63,052 nucleotides of DNA from an uncultured Leucothrix sp. (GCA_937923375.1 CALAJG010000197.1:1-63052), one strand, 5' to 3'. Positions 34,901 through 43,388 are shown, counted from the stretch's first letter. Numbers and translations: made by a program. Notes: generated by a model from the letters alone, not told the origin.

Positions 34901-35146
34901 AGACCGATTTTGTTGACCTCCTTGACGACATTTGCCGGCCTGTTGCCCCTGATGTTTGAAAAGAGTACTCAGGCACAGTTCCTCATTCCAATGGCGGTTA
35001 GCTTGGGTTACGGGATCTTATTTGCAACCTTGTTGTCACTAGTATTAGTACCCGTCAGTTATTTAGTGTTAGAAGATATTAAACGAGTAATCAGAAAAAT
35101 AATGCGTTTCATATTTAATATGGAGCAACCTCAAAAACAAACTTGA
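31982..35146 (+). CDS. RND-superfamily efflux pump, HAE1/AcrB type
   Basis: A 1054-residue inner-membrane proton antiporter. It has the twelve-helix RND plan with two large periplasmic loops: TM1 at about residues 12-30, TM2-6 at about 335-475, TM7 at about 530 and TM8-12 at about 865-1030. The proton relay is present in TM4 as GIVVDDAIVTGEN (the Asp pair) and in TM10 as TGVVVNDSLVLVDYIN. It probably forms a tripartite pump with the adaptor upstream, with which it overlaps by 4 nt. The substrate cannot be inferred. The secreted esterase gene begins 10 nt after its stop. Confidence 0.93.
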   Translation: MNGAIAWFARNHVAANLLMIVIITAGLFTMFNRIPLEVFPAFERDIINVSAGYPGAAPNEVEEGVVRRIEEAIADLPEIENITSTASEGSASVNIDLVEGTDKDQLLNEIKSRVDSISDFPDDVTTPTASTSVRIRENINVIVFGDINETELNQETLKVRDELLQLDGITQVAISGLRPYEIAIEVPEITLQRYNLSLAEISQAIRNSSRDIPAGTLNTDAGEIRIRTLGKATVASDFADINIRSNADGTQIRLGDIATIIDSFDEGPQYTTFDGKRGSSLEVYRVGDQNAIELSKKVIAYIADKNDRLPENISLTYWRDNSKSIKARLSTLVNSAVQGCLLIFILLSLFLRPKVALWVSVGIPISFMGAMTLMPYIGVTYNLISLFAFIVVLGIVVDDAIVTGENIYTHLQRGADPTTAAIQGTQEVSVPVTFGVLTTMTAFVPLLMVGGLRGQIFAVIPAVILPVLVFSLIESKLILPAHMSSVSIPDPNKKVNILARIQQAIAGSLEWFIDRIFSPFLGVALNLRYFMLTLFIAALALSILSVTTGRYKFTFFPRIQSEYVRADLTMPEGTPIEVTGKHVDNMLKQLLILQEKYIEPGTDQSVIQHILTTVGTKGGSRRKLISGKSNIARIQFETIPPESRTLDVSSRQMIREWQRMIGDIPGAESLSFRAEFGRGGQPLAIQISGNDFDRLSAASVEIKDRLEGYNGLFDITDSFEGGKDEIRMKVKPEAELLGVNITDLGQQVRNSIFGAEAQSVQRGSEDAKVVVRLPKEERYSVTALEKIRIRTKNGDLVPLLQVADVVIEQGFSRIRRVDGQRVLDISADADKEAVDMPRIQEEMREWLPEILQNYPDINYTFEGELKEQSEAFSSLNYGLMFALLGIYGLLAIPFRSYVQPFIVMGVIPFSIIGALLGHGIMGMTLSISSILGMLALTGVVVNDSLVLVDYINKRRREGMALIDAVRKAGGARFRPILLTSLTTFAGLLPLMFEKSTQAQFLIPMAVSLGYGILFATLLSLVLVPVSYLVLEDIKRVIRKIMRFIFNMEQPQKQT

Positions 35147-35156
35147 AAAAATAAGA

Positions 35157-35966
35157 ATGAAAACAATCAGCATTTACCTATTGAGTGGTCTACTAACAAT
35201 CCTCTCATTGTCTGCTAGCGCCGCCAGCATAGACCTCCACATTATGGCTGGTCAGTCTAATATGCAAGGCTGGCGCAGTGACGCAAAGTTCTATCCTCCC
35301 GATCGAAACCGTCAGGATTCACAGATACCTTTCTACTTCGAAGCGGTTGATTATTCATCGTCTCAACGCTTTTGGGATAGCTTGCGCCCTCAAGAAGGCC
35401 ACTTTTTACAAGGTCACTTTGGCCCAGAGGTGACTTTCGCCCGTTCAGTCAAAAGCTACGGGTTTAACCCCGCCATTTTCAAGTTTAGTTTTGGGAGCAG
35501 CAGTATTGAAACAGTCTGGAAGGCACCCGGACAAAATGGATTATACGACAGGATGATTCGTGAGCTTCAGCTATCGATAAGACTTCTGAAACAGATGGGA
35601 AATCAAGTTAACATCCGTTCGTTTACCTGGATTCAAGGCGAAACGGATGCTTCAAATGATCGTCTGGCTAACCATTACTACAATAACTTAAGGCGCATGC
35701 TAAACCACTTTAGACATGTCGTAATAAGAAACCCATCGTTGCCCGTTATTTTAGGTGTCGATGAGCAACATCCTCACGTCAAACTCAGACCTCAGGTTGT
35801 TAAAGCTCAGCAGCGCTTGGCTCGAGAAGACAGAAATACCGCCTACACAACGATGTATGGACTAGAAAAGTCTGACGTCACTCACCTCACTGCACGCGGT
35901 GTGGTTCAGCATGGACAGCGTATATTTCAGGCTTACCTGAATCTGGCTTATCCACTGAATTTTTAA
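35157..35966 (+). CDS. Secreted SGNH-type carbohydrate esterase (sialate O-acetylesterase-like)
   Basis: A 269-residue protein with a signal peptide (about residues 1-23). MAGQSNMQGW holds the catalytic Ser (Ser34) of the SASA/DUF303 family (PF03629). FKFSFGSSSIETVW gives block II, IQGETDA is a conserved block, and DVTHLTARG supplies the Asp-x-x-His pair. It should deacetylate acetylated sugars in the periplasm or outside the cell. It starts 10 nt after the RND pump, so it is part of that operon, an unusual pairing. Its stop overlaps that of the convergent hydrolase gene. Confidence 0.82.
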   Translation: MKTISIYLLSGLLTILSLSASAASIDLHIMAGQSNMQGWRSDAKFYPPDRNRQDSQIPFYFEAVDYSSSQRFWDSLRPQEGHFLQGHFGPEVTFARSVKSYGFNPAIFKFSFGSSSIETVWKAPGQNGLYDRMIRELQLSIRLLKQMGNQVNIRSFTWIQGETDASNDRLANHYYNNLRRMLNHFRHVVIRNPSLPVILGVDEQHPHVKLRPQVVKAQQRLAREDRNTAYTTMYGLEKSDVTHLTARGVVQHGQRIFQAYLNLAYPLNF

Positions 35967-37558
35967 CGCGCCTGAACAGTCCAGTTCATATCTTCACCCG
36001 AAAGCTCAAGTGACCGTTCATCTTTATTGCAAAATGATGTATTGGCCTTAGATGGATTAAGAAATAATTGCACCTCATCATTTGCACACAGAGAAGCAGT
36101 CAGTACCGAGTGCCCAACATTTGGATATTCAAGGTACCGACTATTCGGCAATAACGCAGACAAGTGTTTTCCCCAGCCTGGCGGCGTAATGGAGTCAAGG
36201 CCGCCGCTTAAGATTAATGTGGGCTTATCAGTGCTTACTGACTTGCGATAGTGCTCACTTGGCTGCTCGGCATTAGCTAACCAACGATCGCAGGTGAGTG
36301 GATTAAAAACACTCTTTGCTGACCAATCTAACATTGGATACGCTTCGGTGAAGGGTCGCAGACGTTGCAGTAACGAATCCATCTCAAAGCGACCATTTTC
36401 CTTGCATTCAGTAATTAGAAAAACCGGCTCGCTAAACTGCACAAACAGCTCTATATCCAAGTAGTTACGGGCTAACTTTAGTAGAGACTTGTCGTTTCCA
36501 TTCCCGTCTAACACCGCTGTAATAGCTGCCGGCACCTCTGAAAACAATCTGGAATCATAGCTCGCGTAGTCGAGTAATAAGACCAGCCGATGAGCATTTA
36601 ACAAAATTACTTCTTTAGGCTGCTTTGAGTCCTCACGACTCACCATCAGCTTCAAAGGTGATGCAACAAGTTGCTGTAAAGCCAGCTTGAATTGCTCTGA
36701 CAAATCGGGAAAACGCCCATCACAAAACCTATCTTCTTCACAGGTGTTGAGTAATTTTTTGATACCCTTGAAACCATTCTCTACCATCGTCTCAAAGCCA
36801 TCGAACTCAGGGGGATAAACGGAATCCAACACCATTGAATGCACAGTATCCGGAAACTGTTTTACTACATTCAAGGCCAATCGGGTACCGTAGGAAACCC
36901 CCATTAAAATCCACTGCCGCACACCAAGCAATTCATGAAGATCAGCAATATCATCTGTACTATGACTAGTGCTTATAACGCCCATATGGTGTTTTAAAGA
37001 GGGGTCTTCTGCCAACTGATGGTGGCACTCATCCATTTGCTGAGTAAAATGTAATGAATCTTCTGCTGAAGTAAGCGGGGTGCTTAGACTTTCTAAACGC
37101 GTTTTATATCCGTCAGTACAGTCTAAAAACGGCTGACTCAACCCCGTCCCTCGTTGGTCATAAAGTACAAAATCCACACCCCAATCCTGAACTTGAAAGT
37201 TCTTAAGCCAATAGGGCATTGTCTCTGCGTCTATATAGGCAGCGCCACCTGGCCCACCAGCGATATGCAGCATCGGTGTTTCTGAGTTTTTCCAGCGTGA
37301 GTTCCTGAGTACTACAACGGGGAGTTTGAAGTATGCCTCAGCGTTGGCCATATGCCGGGTAGTCATATATCCACACTCGGTTCTCACGGCAGTCTTATTA
37401 GCAAACCAACATTTGGCTGGTTCAAACGAAGCGCCATTAGACAAGCTAATTGCTTGTAGCGAGAGCGAGTTCCAATAAATAACACCTGAGGCAAACGCTA
37501 TGGCCAATAAACTGCCTAACGTTAGCAGCGTGCGGAAATGTCTCATTTTAACGCTCAC
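35963..37558 (-). CDS. Exported alpha/beta hydrolase, S33 peptidase-like with TAP-type C-terminus
   Basis: A 531-residue protein with an N-terminal signal or anchor (about residues 12-30). The oxyanion region is HIAGGPGGAA and the following YDQRGTGLS; the nucleophile elbow is GVSYGT. The Asp lies in LSGGLDSITPPGWG, and PNVGHSVL supplies the His followed by a Cys-containing TAP C-terminal segment (SLCANDEV). This matches tripeptidyl or prolyl aminopeptidase-like hydrolases of proteobacteria; the exact substrate is unknown. It begins 1 nt after the thrC stop and may ride on the hom-thrC transcript. MRHF at 37546 is an alternative start. Confidence 0.82.
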   Translation of the reverse strand: MSVKMRHFRTLLTLGSLLAIAFASGVIYWNSLSLQAISLSNGASFEPAKCWFANKTAVRTECGYMTTRHMANAEAYFKLPVVVLRNSRWKNSETPMLHIAGGPGGAAYIDAETMPYWLKNFQVQDWGVDFVLYDQRGTGLSQPFLDCTDGYKTRLESLSTPLTSAEDSLHFTQQMDECHHQLAEDPSLKHHMGVISTSHSTDDIADLHELLGVRQWILMGVSYGTRLALNVVKQFPDTVHSMVLDSVYPPEFDGFETMVENGFKGIKKLLNTCEEDRFCDGRFPDLSEQFKLALQQLVASPLKLMVSREDSKQPKEVILLNAHRLVLLLDYASYDSRLFSEVPAAITAVLDGNGNDKSLLKLARNYLDIELFVQFSEPVFLITECKENGRFEMDSLLQRLRPFTEAYPMLDWSAKSVFNPLTCDRWLANAEQPSEHYRKSVSTDKPTLILSGGLDSITPPGWGKHLSALLPNSRYLEYPNVGHSVLTASLCANDEVQLFLNPSKANTSFCNKDERSLELSGEDMNWTVQAR

Positions 37559-37559
37559 A

Positions 37560-39035
37560 TCATAAGAATGAGATAATGGTTTTTTCTATATCCTCCTTAT
37601 TAATCAATGTTTTATGTATGATGGGCTTTTTGAAGAGCGCTTCTATTTGCTCAGGTATATCAATTTCCGCCTTAGCCGATATATTTTTAAGCGCCTGCAA
37701 ATCTCCATCGCCGCCATCTGCACCAATAGCTTCAGCAGTTGTCATAGAAAACTTTGTCCATTCAGCGGTTGAAGTAATCACTGTTTTAAGTGGCTTGCTA
37801 CGGCAGCTATCATAAACTTTAATGCAGGTCGCTGTATGAGGATCCATTAAGTACCCTTGTTCAAAACAGTTTCGAACGTAACGGGTTGTCTCTTCATCAT
37901 CACACTCGTCCGCAGCAAAAAACTCTCGCAGCTGCTGGTGCTCCGACTCCGTTAATTCATAGAAACGTTCTTCATCCAACTGCTGCATCATTTCCCGAGT
38001 ACGTTTAGCCCCGTAAAGATCAAATAAGACACGTTCTACATTTGACGCTTTTAGAATATCCATTGCAGGAGAAAGCGTGGCTACAACTTCAGTATCTCTG
38101 AAATCATATCGACCGTGATTAATCAGCTGAGCTAACACATTGTTTTTATTGGTTGAAATTAAGATTTTCTCTACTGGAAGGCCCATTTTAAGCGCATAAT
38201 ATCCACCTAAGGCGTTGCCGAAGTTGCCACTAGGTACAGCTAAATAGATCCGAGTGCCCATTGTAATTTCTGCCTGCCTAACCATCTCTAGATAGGCGTG
38301 GATGTGATAGATTATCTGAAAAATAATACGTCCAAAATTAACCGAGTTAGCCGCAGATAGATGTATTTTCTTGGCTTTCAATGTTTCTTTAAATTGTTGA
38401 GACCCTAAAAGTTGTTTCAGCGCAATTTGCGCATCATCAAACACGCCTTTAATTCCGATCACCTTCAGGTTATCAGCATCTTCAGTAATCATTTGTAAGC
38501 GTTGTACATCTGAGGTTCCACCTTCCGGAAACATACACGCTACTCTAACGCGCTCTTTATTTTTAAATGTCTCTAAAGCGGCAGGGCCAGTATCGCCACT
38601 GGTGGCGGCTAGTATCAAATAATCTTCATCACGCTGTCTAGCCAGAGCTGAGAGCAACACACCAAAGGGTTGTAATGCCATATCTTTAAAAGCGCGCGTC
38701 GGACCACGGTACAGTTCGCTAACAAACAAATCATCACTAATCTTTGCCAGTGGCACCGGGTTATTGGCATCATCAAACTCGTCATAAAGGCTCAAAGCTT
38801 CATCAATCACCGACTCATCTAAGTCAATTTCGAATGCCCCAAGTACAGCCTTTGCGAGTTGTTTGTATGGTGAATCCCGGTGCTTGTTGAGAAATTCAAG
38901 TCCCAAGTCTGGCAAATGCTCAGGAACGTAAATACCGCCATAGGATGCAATTGGCCCCAAAATAGCACCTGAAAACTCAACCTTCAGCGGATGATGTGGC
39001 TGTGAGTCATTTCCCCGAGTTTCAATAAATTTCAT
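37560..39035 (-). CDS. thrC: Threonine synthase
   Basis: A 491-residue PLP enzyme, last step of threonine synthesis from O-phosphohomoserine. The N-terminal ETRG and YGGIYVPEHLP belong to the long threonine synthase class. The PLP lysine is in TRAFKDMALQPF (about residue 113). AATSGDTGPAAL and VPSGNFGNALGGYYA bind phosphate. The C-terminal part is slightly extended. It follows hom by 48 nt, with hom and thrC arranged as an operon without a kinase (thrA/lysC elsewhere). Confidence 0.95.
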   Translation of the reverse strand: MKFIETRGNDSQPHHPLKVEFSGAILGPIASYGGIYVPEHLPDLGLEFLNKHRDSPYKQLAKAVLGAFEIDLDESVIDEALSLYDEFDDANNPVPLAKISDDLFVSELYRGPTRAFKDMALQPFGVLLSALARQRDEDYLILAATSGDTGPAALETFKNKERVRVACMFPEGGTSDVQRLQMITEDADNLKVIGIKGVFDDAQIALKQLLGSQQFKETLKAKKIHLSAANSVNFGRIIFQIIYHIHAYLEMVRQAEITMGTRIYLAVPSGNFGNALGGYYALKMGLPVEKILISTNKNNVLAQLINHGRYDFRDTEVVATLSPAMDILKASNVERVLFDLYGAKRTREMMQQLDEERFYELTESEHQQLREFFAADECDDEETTRYVRNCFEQGYLMDPHTATCIKVYDSCRSKPLKTVITSTAEWTKFSMTTAEAIGADGGDGDLQALKNISAKAEIDIPEQIEALFKKPIIHKTLINKEDIEKTIISFL

Positions 39036-39083
39036 GTTTGTCCTGAATATCGCTTAAAACAATTTTTATAATTATGGATTTTA

Positions 39084-40409
39084 TTAGCTCAAACTTTCAA
39101 CACGTATCCGTGTAATTCCGCTAGTTACTACCTCTAACGCTTCTATTTCAGCAATGGCCAGATTCATTTCACCCTCATTAACAACTTTGGTCAATAAAAT
39201 AATTGTCGCTGTTTCTGAGGCCTTTTCACCAGTTTTGGTTGCCGACTGTTTTTGTATGAATGCTTCGATACTAATATTGCCATCCCCTAAAATTTGCGTG
39301 ATCGTAGCAAGTACGCCGGGCTGGTCTGATGCAGTCAGGCGTAGATAGTTAGAAGTTTGAATAGATTCCATTGGCAGAATCGGCGTATCAGACAAGGCAT
39401 CTGCCTGAAATGCTAAATGAGGTACTCGATTACCAGGGTCAGACGTCAAGGCACGAGTGATATCTACCAGATCCGCAACCACAGCGGAGGCAGTCGGCTC
39501 GCCTCCAGCTCCCGCACCGTAATGTAATGTTGGACCAACGGCATCACCCTGTACCAAAATAGCATTCATCACCCCATCGACATTAGCAATCAAGCGTTTT
39601 TTAGGGATAAGGGTTGGATGGACGCGTTGCTCTATACCTTGTTCAGTTCGACGTGCAATCCCTAGATGTTTAATGTTATAACCAAGCTCAGAGGCATAAT
39701 CGACATCTTCCTTAGCAATCTTCGAAATGCCTTCAAGATAGGTTTTATCAAACTGTAACGGAATTCCAAAAGCAATCGATGAAAGAATTGCCAACTTATG
39801 TCCAGCGTCTACTCCTTCAACATCAAAGGTAGGATCTGCTTCTGCATAACCTAACTGCTGTGCCTCTTTTAAGACATCCGCAAAGTCTCTCCCTTTGTCG
39901 CGCATCTCCGTCAAAATGAAGTTGCCCGTCCCATTGATAATGCCAGCAAGCCAGTTTATTTTATTTGCAGATAAACCTTCCCGCAAAGCTTTGATAATCG
40001 GGATGCCACCAGCAACAGCAGACTCGAAAGCAACCAAGACACCCATTTCCTGAGCCTGTGCAAAAATTTCGTTCCCGTGTACGGCGATCAGTGCCTTATT
40101 AGCCGTCACCACATGTTTACCGTTTGCCAGCGCCTGCAGCACTAAACGCTTAGCTGGCTCATCACCACCGTAAAGCTCAACTACAATTTCAATATCAGGA
40201 TCATTAAGAACGTCAAAAGGGTCGGTTGTGATGCGGCTATTGCTTAAACCCAGTCCTTGCGGCAGCTCAGACTTAGAAGTTGCCACATAGTCAATGACAA
40301 TTTCCCGACCGGCTCTTCGTGCAATTTCTTCAGCATTACGCTTTAAAACAGTAGCAGTACCACTTCCAACAGTGCCTAAACCTAGTAAGCCAACCTTTAC
40401 GGGTGCCAT
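39084..40409 (-). CDS. hom: Homoserine dehydrogenase with ACT domain
   Basis: A 441-residue monofunctional enzyme that reduces aspartate semialdehyde to homoserine. The N-terminal NAD(P) fold is VGLLGLGTVGSGTA. The substrate region contains GIINGTGNFILTEM and YAEADPTFDVEGVDAGHK, and the C-terminal ACT domain (about residues 355-440; YLRLTASDQPGVLATI) gives threonine feedback in many relatives. The ATG at 40409 is chosen over an in-frame codon 23 residues earlier, which has no homology. thrC follows. Confidence 0.95.
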   Translation of the reverse strand: MAPVKVGLLGLGTVGSGTATVLKRNAEEIARRAGREIVIDYVATSKSELPQGLGLSNSRITTDPFDVLNDPDIEIVVELYGGDEPAKRLVLQALANGKHVVTANKALIAVHGNEIFAQAQEMGVLVAFESAVAGGIPIIKALREGLSANKINWLAGIINGTGNFILTEMRDKGRDFADVLKEAQQLGYAEADPTFDVEGVDAGHKLAILSSIAFGIPLQFDKTYLEGISKIAKEDVDYASELGYNIKHLGIARRTEQGIEQRVHPTLIPKKRLIANVDGVMNAILVQGDAVGPTLHYGAGAGGEPTASAVVADLVDITRALTSDPGNRVPHLAFQADALSDTPILPMESIQTSNYLRLTASDQPGVLATITQILGDGNISIEAFIQKQSATKTGEKASETATIILLTKVVNEGEMNLAIAEIEALEVVTSGITRIRVESLS

Positions 40410-40549
40410 GATGTTCCTTATCTCAACAATTTCCGGGTAAGTAGCAATCTCAAGCATAAATTCAAAGTAAGATTGCACTCAAAAAAATTGCGTCAAGTAT
40501 AAAGTATGACTATCCCATTGGCTATGTCTGCTTCGCTAACGCGCCGAAC

Positions 40550-41473
40550 TTAAGAGCTCTGCATTAGCAACTCTTTTGAAGCGCCATCCATCTCTAAGAT
40601 ACGACGCAAGCGCTTTAGTGCATCCAACTGAATTTGGCGTACCCTTTCGCGAGTAATATGCAAGTCTTTACCCACTTGCTCTAAGGTGGAATTATCATGA
40701 CCATTCAGGCCAAAGCGTCTAACGATAACCTCTTGTTGCTTATCGTCAAGCTGGCTTAACCAAGTGTCAACAGCACTTGCGACATCATTATTCATGGTGA
40801 TCTCATCAGGTCCTTTAACCGTTTTCAAAGAAACCAGATCCATGACTTGCGTGTCAGAATCACCAATCTGAAAATCCAGAGAAGTGGTGTAATTGGTATG
40901 TCTCAGCAAATGTTGGATTTCATTTTCACTTTTCCCCATCTCATCTGCGAGCTGCTGCAGACTAGGCTTGGCGCCTAATTTTTGTGCTAGTTTTGCGCGT
41001 GTGCGCAAGCAACCATTCAATGCCTTGTTAATGTGAATAGGCAAGCGAATGGTTCTGGCCTGATTCATTAATCCACGTTCAATACTTTGGCGAATCCACC
41101 AGGTTGCATAGGTTGAAAAGCGAAAACCGCGCTCAGGATCAAACTTTTCTACAGCATGAATTAAACCCAAATTCCCTTCTTCTATGAGATCAGACAAGCT
41201 TAGCCCCCGATTCAGATATCGGCGAGAGATTTTTACAACCAACCTAAGGTTTGAGGTAATCATCTTATTTCTTGCAAGTTTGTTACCTTGCTTCACCAAC
41301 CGACCATAATGAAGTTCTTCTTTAGCATTCAATAAAGGATTTGATTCAATATCTTTCAGGTAAAGCTGCACTGTATCGAACTGCCGATTACTGGTACTGC
41401 TAACAAGATGCTTGCTTCCGACCCTGGAAACATTGGATCTATCAGATGGGGTATTTCCATTTACTCCGGACAT
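40550..41473 (-). CDS. rpoS: RNA polymerase sigma factor RpoS
   Basis: A 307-residue group 2 sigma-70 protein. Region 1.2 is VQLYLKDIESNPLL. Region 2 has NLRLVVKISRRYLNRGLSLSDLIEEGNLGLI and FSTYATWWIRQSIERGLMNQARTIRLP (read by its core motifs). Region 4 carries LEQVGKDLHITRERVRQIQ. The order and the absence of region 1.1 fit the stationary-phase factor RpoS rather than RpoD or RpoH. The ATG at 41473 is chosen over a GTG two codons earlier. nlpD, the usual upstream neighbour, is missing; the metallopeptidase gene is divergent. Confidence 0.92.
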   Translation of the reverse strand: MSGVNGNTPSDRSNVSRVGSKHLVSSTSNRQFDTVQLYLKDIESNPLLNAKEELHYGRLVKQGNKLARNKMITSNLRLVVKISRRYLNRGLSLSDLIEEGNLGLIHAVEKFDPERGFRFSTYATWWIRQSIERGLMNQARTIRLPIHINKALNGCLRTRAKLAQKLGAKPSLQQLADEMGKSENEIQHLLRHTNYTTSLDFQIGDSDTQVMDLVSLKTVKGPDEITMNNDVASAVDTWLSQLDDKQQEVIVRRFGLNGHDNSTLEQVGKDLHITRERVRQIQLDALKRLRRILEMDGASKELLMQSS

Positions 41474-41684
41474 AATCACTCTCTCTCAACTTTTGGGGGT
41501 TATTTTAAGCTTTATAGCTCAATTTTTTTCTCATTATTAATTTATTATGGCCGAACAGTAACATAAAAGTTCAATATTGCCCCTACCCAGTTCTAGTCAT
41601 GATGAACCAGTACAATTTTCGGATAAGCGGTAAAAACGACTGATTTTAAATAGAGCAAGCAGTGCTCGAGAGCTTGCGAAGACT

Positions 41685-41712
41685 TTGTATTGCAATAATT
41701 ACTGTGTATTAT
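41685..41712 (+). promoter_or_regulatory. Candidate promoter of the metallopeptidase gene
   Basis: TTGTAT (41685-41690) and TATTAT (41707-41712) are 16 nt apart and lie 36 nt before the ATG at 41748. Both hexamers are partial matches to the sigma-70 consensus. Confidence 0.4.
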
Positions 41713-41747
41713 TATTACTTTGTTAACTTTAGTAACAGGCATGAACT

Positions 41748-42623
41748 ATGCGTTGGAAGGGTCGGGCACAAAGCACAAATATTGAAGATCGTCGCCGCAG
41801 TGTTGGCGGCAACAGAAGCAGAAGACCGTCAAGTGGAGGCATGAAGATTGGCGGCATCGGGTTTTTCGTGATGCTATTAATCTTCTTGTTTACAGGTCAG
41901 GGACAGAATTTTATGGACATGATGGGCAGCGGCTCTCAGACAGATTCTGGAACAACCAGTAGTAATCAAGGTAACCTATCGCCTAGTTCTGATAATGCCG
42001 GTGAATTTGTTAAGGTGATCGTTAAAGATACCGAAAACGTTTGGAATCCAATCTTTAAAAGCGTTGGTGCACGCTATGAGGAACCAAAAGTTGTGCTATT
42101 TGAAGATCACGTTAGTTCAGCATGTGGAATGACCTCTTCTGCAACCGGTCCATTTTATTGCCCTGGGGATAAAAAAGTGTATCTCGATCTTGGTTTCTTT
42201 AGTCAACTGAGAGAAATGGGAGTCGCTGGCGACTTCGCACAAGCCTACGTGATTGCCCATGAGGTAGGACATCACGTACAAAAGATTCAGGGAATCTCGG
42301 ACGAAGTCGTAAAAATGCAACGCCGAACCAATAAAGTACAAGCTAATAAGCTCTCCGTATTGCTCGAGCTGCAAGCCGATTGTTACGCAGGCATTTGGGC
42401 CAGAGAACAAGCAAAATATAAACTGCTGGAAGATGGTGATTTAGAGGAAGCAATTAATGCCGCTGCGAGCATTGGTGATGACCGCATGCAAAGGCGCGCT
42501 GGCCAATATGTAAACCCTGACGGTTTTACTCACGGTTCTTCCGCTCAACGAGTTGAGTGGCTAAAACGAGGGATGTTGAGTGGTAAACCGGGTGACTGTG
42601 ACACTTTTGCAGGTCTTCGCTGA
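41748..42623 (+). CDS. ypfJ: Neutral zinc metallopeptidase (YpfJ-like)
   Basis: A 291-residue protein of the PF04228 family. It has a basic N-terminus (MRWKGRAQSTNIEDRRR), a transmembrane helix at about residues 33-50, a Ser/Gly-rich linker, and then the catalytic domain with GPFYCPGDKKVYLDLGFF and VIAHEVGHHVQ (HExxH) followed by LELQADCYAGIWA. Length and layout match E. coli YpfJ. The substrate is unknown. It is monocistronic, divergent from rpoS and closed by a hairpin. Confidence 0.92.
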   Translation: MRWKGRAQSTNIEDRRRSVGGNRSRRPSSGGMKIGGIGFFVMLLIFLFTGQGQNFMDMMGSGSQTDSGTTSSNQGNLSPSSDNAGEFVKVIVKDTENVWNPIFKSVGARYEEPKVVLFEDHVSSACGMTSSATGPFYCPGDKKVYLDLGFFSQLREMGVAGDFAQAYVIAHEVGHHVQKIQGISDEVVKMQRRTNKVQANKLSVLLELQADCYAGIWAREQAKYKLLEDGDLEEAINAAASIGDDRMQRRAGQYVNPDGFTHGSSAQRVEWLKRGMLSGKPGDCDTFAGLR

Positions 42624-42667
42624 GTTGTCTGGCCTAAAATTTTGGTTATTTAGCTTAATATCTAGAT

Positions 42668-42706
42668 GAAAATCGTTCAGCTAGCTACTGCCACTGAACG
42701 ATTTTC
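42668..42706 (+). terminator. Long hairpin after the metallopeptidase gene
   Basis: GAAAATCGTTCAG (42668-42680) pairs exactly with CTGAACGATTTTC (42694-42706) around a 13-nt loop, 44 nt after the stop codon. The T residues are within the stem, so as a terminator it is symmetric and of moderate quality. Confidence 0.65.
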
Positions 42707-43144
42707 GAACAAAAAACATAAATCGAACAGTTCTGAATAAATATTAACGAAACCCATAAGCTATTGTTTTAAATAATATTTTTATAATTAAATTTTATTA
42801 AAACTCGAATGTTAGAGATTACTTAATAACGTTCAGGTTGGATTAAGCCAATTTCACTTAATCTGATTACGTCTTCAAGGTGAGCTGCTTTTCTCGGGGT
42901 TTGTGGTAGTAGCTCTACTTGTTTACGGATTTGATATTAAAAATAAATACTACGCTGTTAATGACACTCAACAGCATATCACAAATCGTAGGCACGTTGA
43001 TGACATTCAAGCTAATGCTCTTAATCGACAATGATTGGGGAGTCGGTTTGCTGGTAGCAAGAACTTGAAAAGGTAGTCAGGAATTTACGGGGGTATAGTT
43101 CTGACACTCAGATCTTAACGGATTTGTTATGCGCCTTACTTTTT
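42707..43144. other. Unassigned region between two terminators, with protein-like fragments
   Basis: No complete gene is supported. A minus-strand frame (42823-42936, 37 codons, no start codon) reads like a protein C-terminus (..RKAAHLEDVIRLSEIGL..). A plus-strand frame open from 42867 to a TGA at 43032-43034 could start at GTG 42903 and begins with a hydrophobic stretch (VVALLVYGF) followed by a polar tail. They overlap only slightly. These may be remnants of decayed genes or a small membrane protein; neither has a clear ribosome site. An untranslated RNA ending at the terminator at 43145 is also possible. Confidence 0.35.
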
Positions 43145-43177
43145 AAAGGCGAGCTTTCTTTAAAGCTCGCCTTTTTT
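43145..43177 (+). terminator. Strong rho-independent terminator
   Basis: A perfect 13-bp stem, AAAGGCGAGCTTT (43145-43157) with AAAGCTCGCCTTT (43162-43174), a CTTT loop and a run of six T (43172-43177). No annotated gene precedes it closely, so it must end a transcript arising in the 42707-43144 region or read-through from the metallopeptidase gene. Confidence 0.92.
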
Positions 43178-43285
43178 ATTGGCTTTTATCGACAATTTCA
43201 AAAAATTCAATGATTTGAACCAGATTGACTTGATTAGCACTTACTTAGGGCATATATATAGATTTGATAATTTAAGGATTTTCTT

Positions 43286-43378
43286 ATGCCAAAAGCCATG
43301 CAAAGAGCAATCGGATTTTTTTTGCTATCGGCCACCGTTGGACTCGTATCATTTCAAGCATTTCTTCATGTGCTTTAA
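43286..43378 (+). CDS. 30-residue single-span membrane peptide
   Basis: An ATG at 43286 preceded by AAGGA at 43274-43278 (7-nt spacing) opens a 30-codon frame ending TAA at 43376-43378. The peptide starts MPKAMQRAIG with two positive residues and continues as a hydrophobic helix (FFLLSATVGLVSF) to a short polar end, a plausible single transmembrane segment. The AAGGAG ribosome site of the next gene overlaps its stop, so the two would be translationally coupled. It heads the XpaC-TelA operon. I recognise no family; support comes from the ribosome site, hydropathy and tight fit. Confidence 0.6.
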   Translation: MPKAMQRAIGFFLLSATVGLVSFQAFLHVL

Positions 43379-43388
43379 GGAGACATGA

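Noticed and set aside
43179..43388. A 69-codon plus-strand frame starting TTG just inside the T-run of the terminator and ending in the XpaC gene's start region
   Set aside because: It begins within a terminator, has no ribosome site, is rich in Phe/Tyr/His/Cys as expected of AT-rich noncoding DNA, and conflicts with the better-supported 30-residue ORF in another frame.
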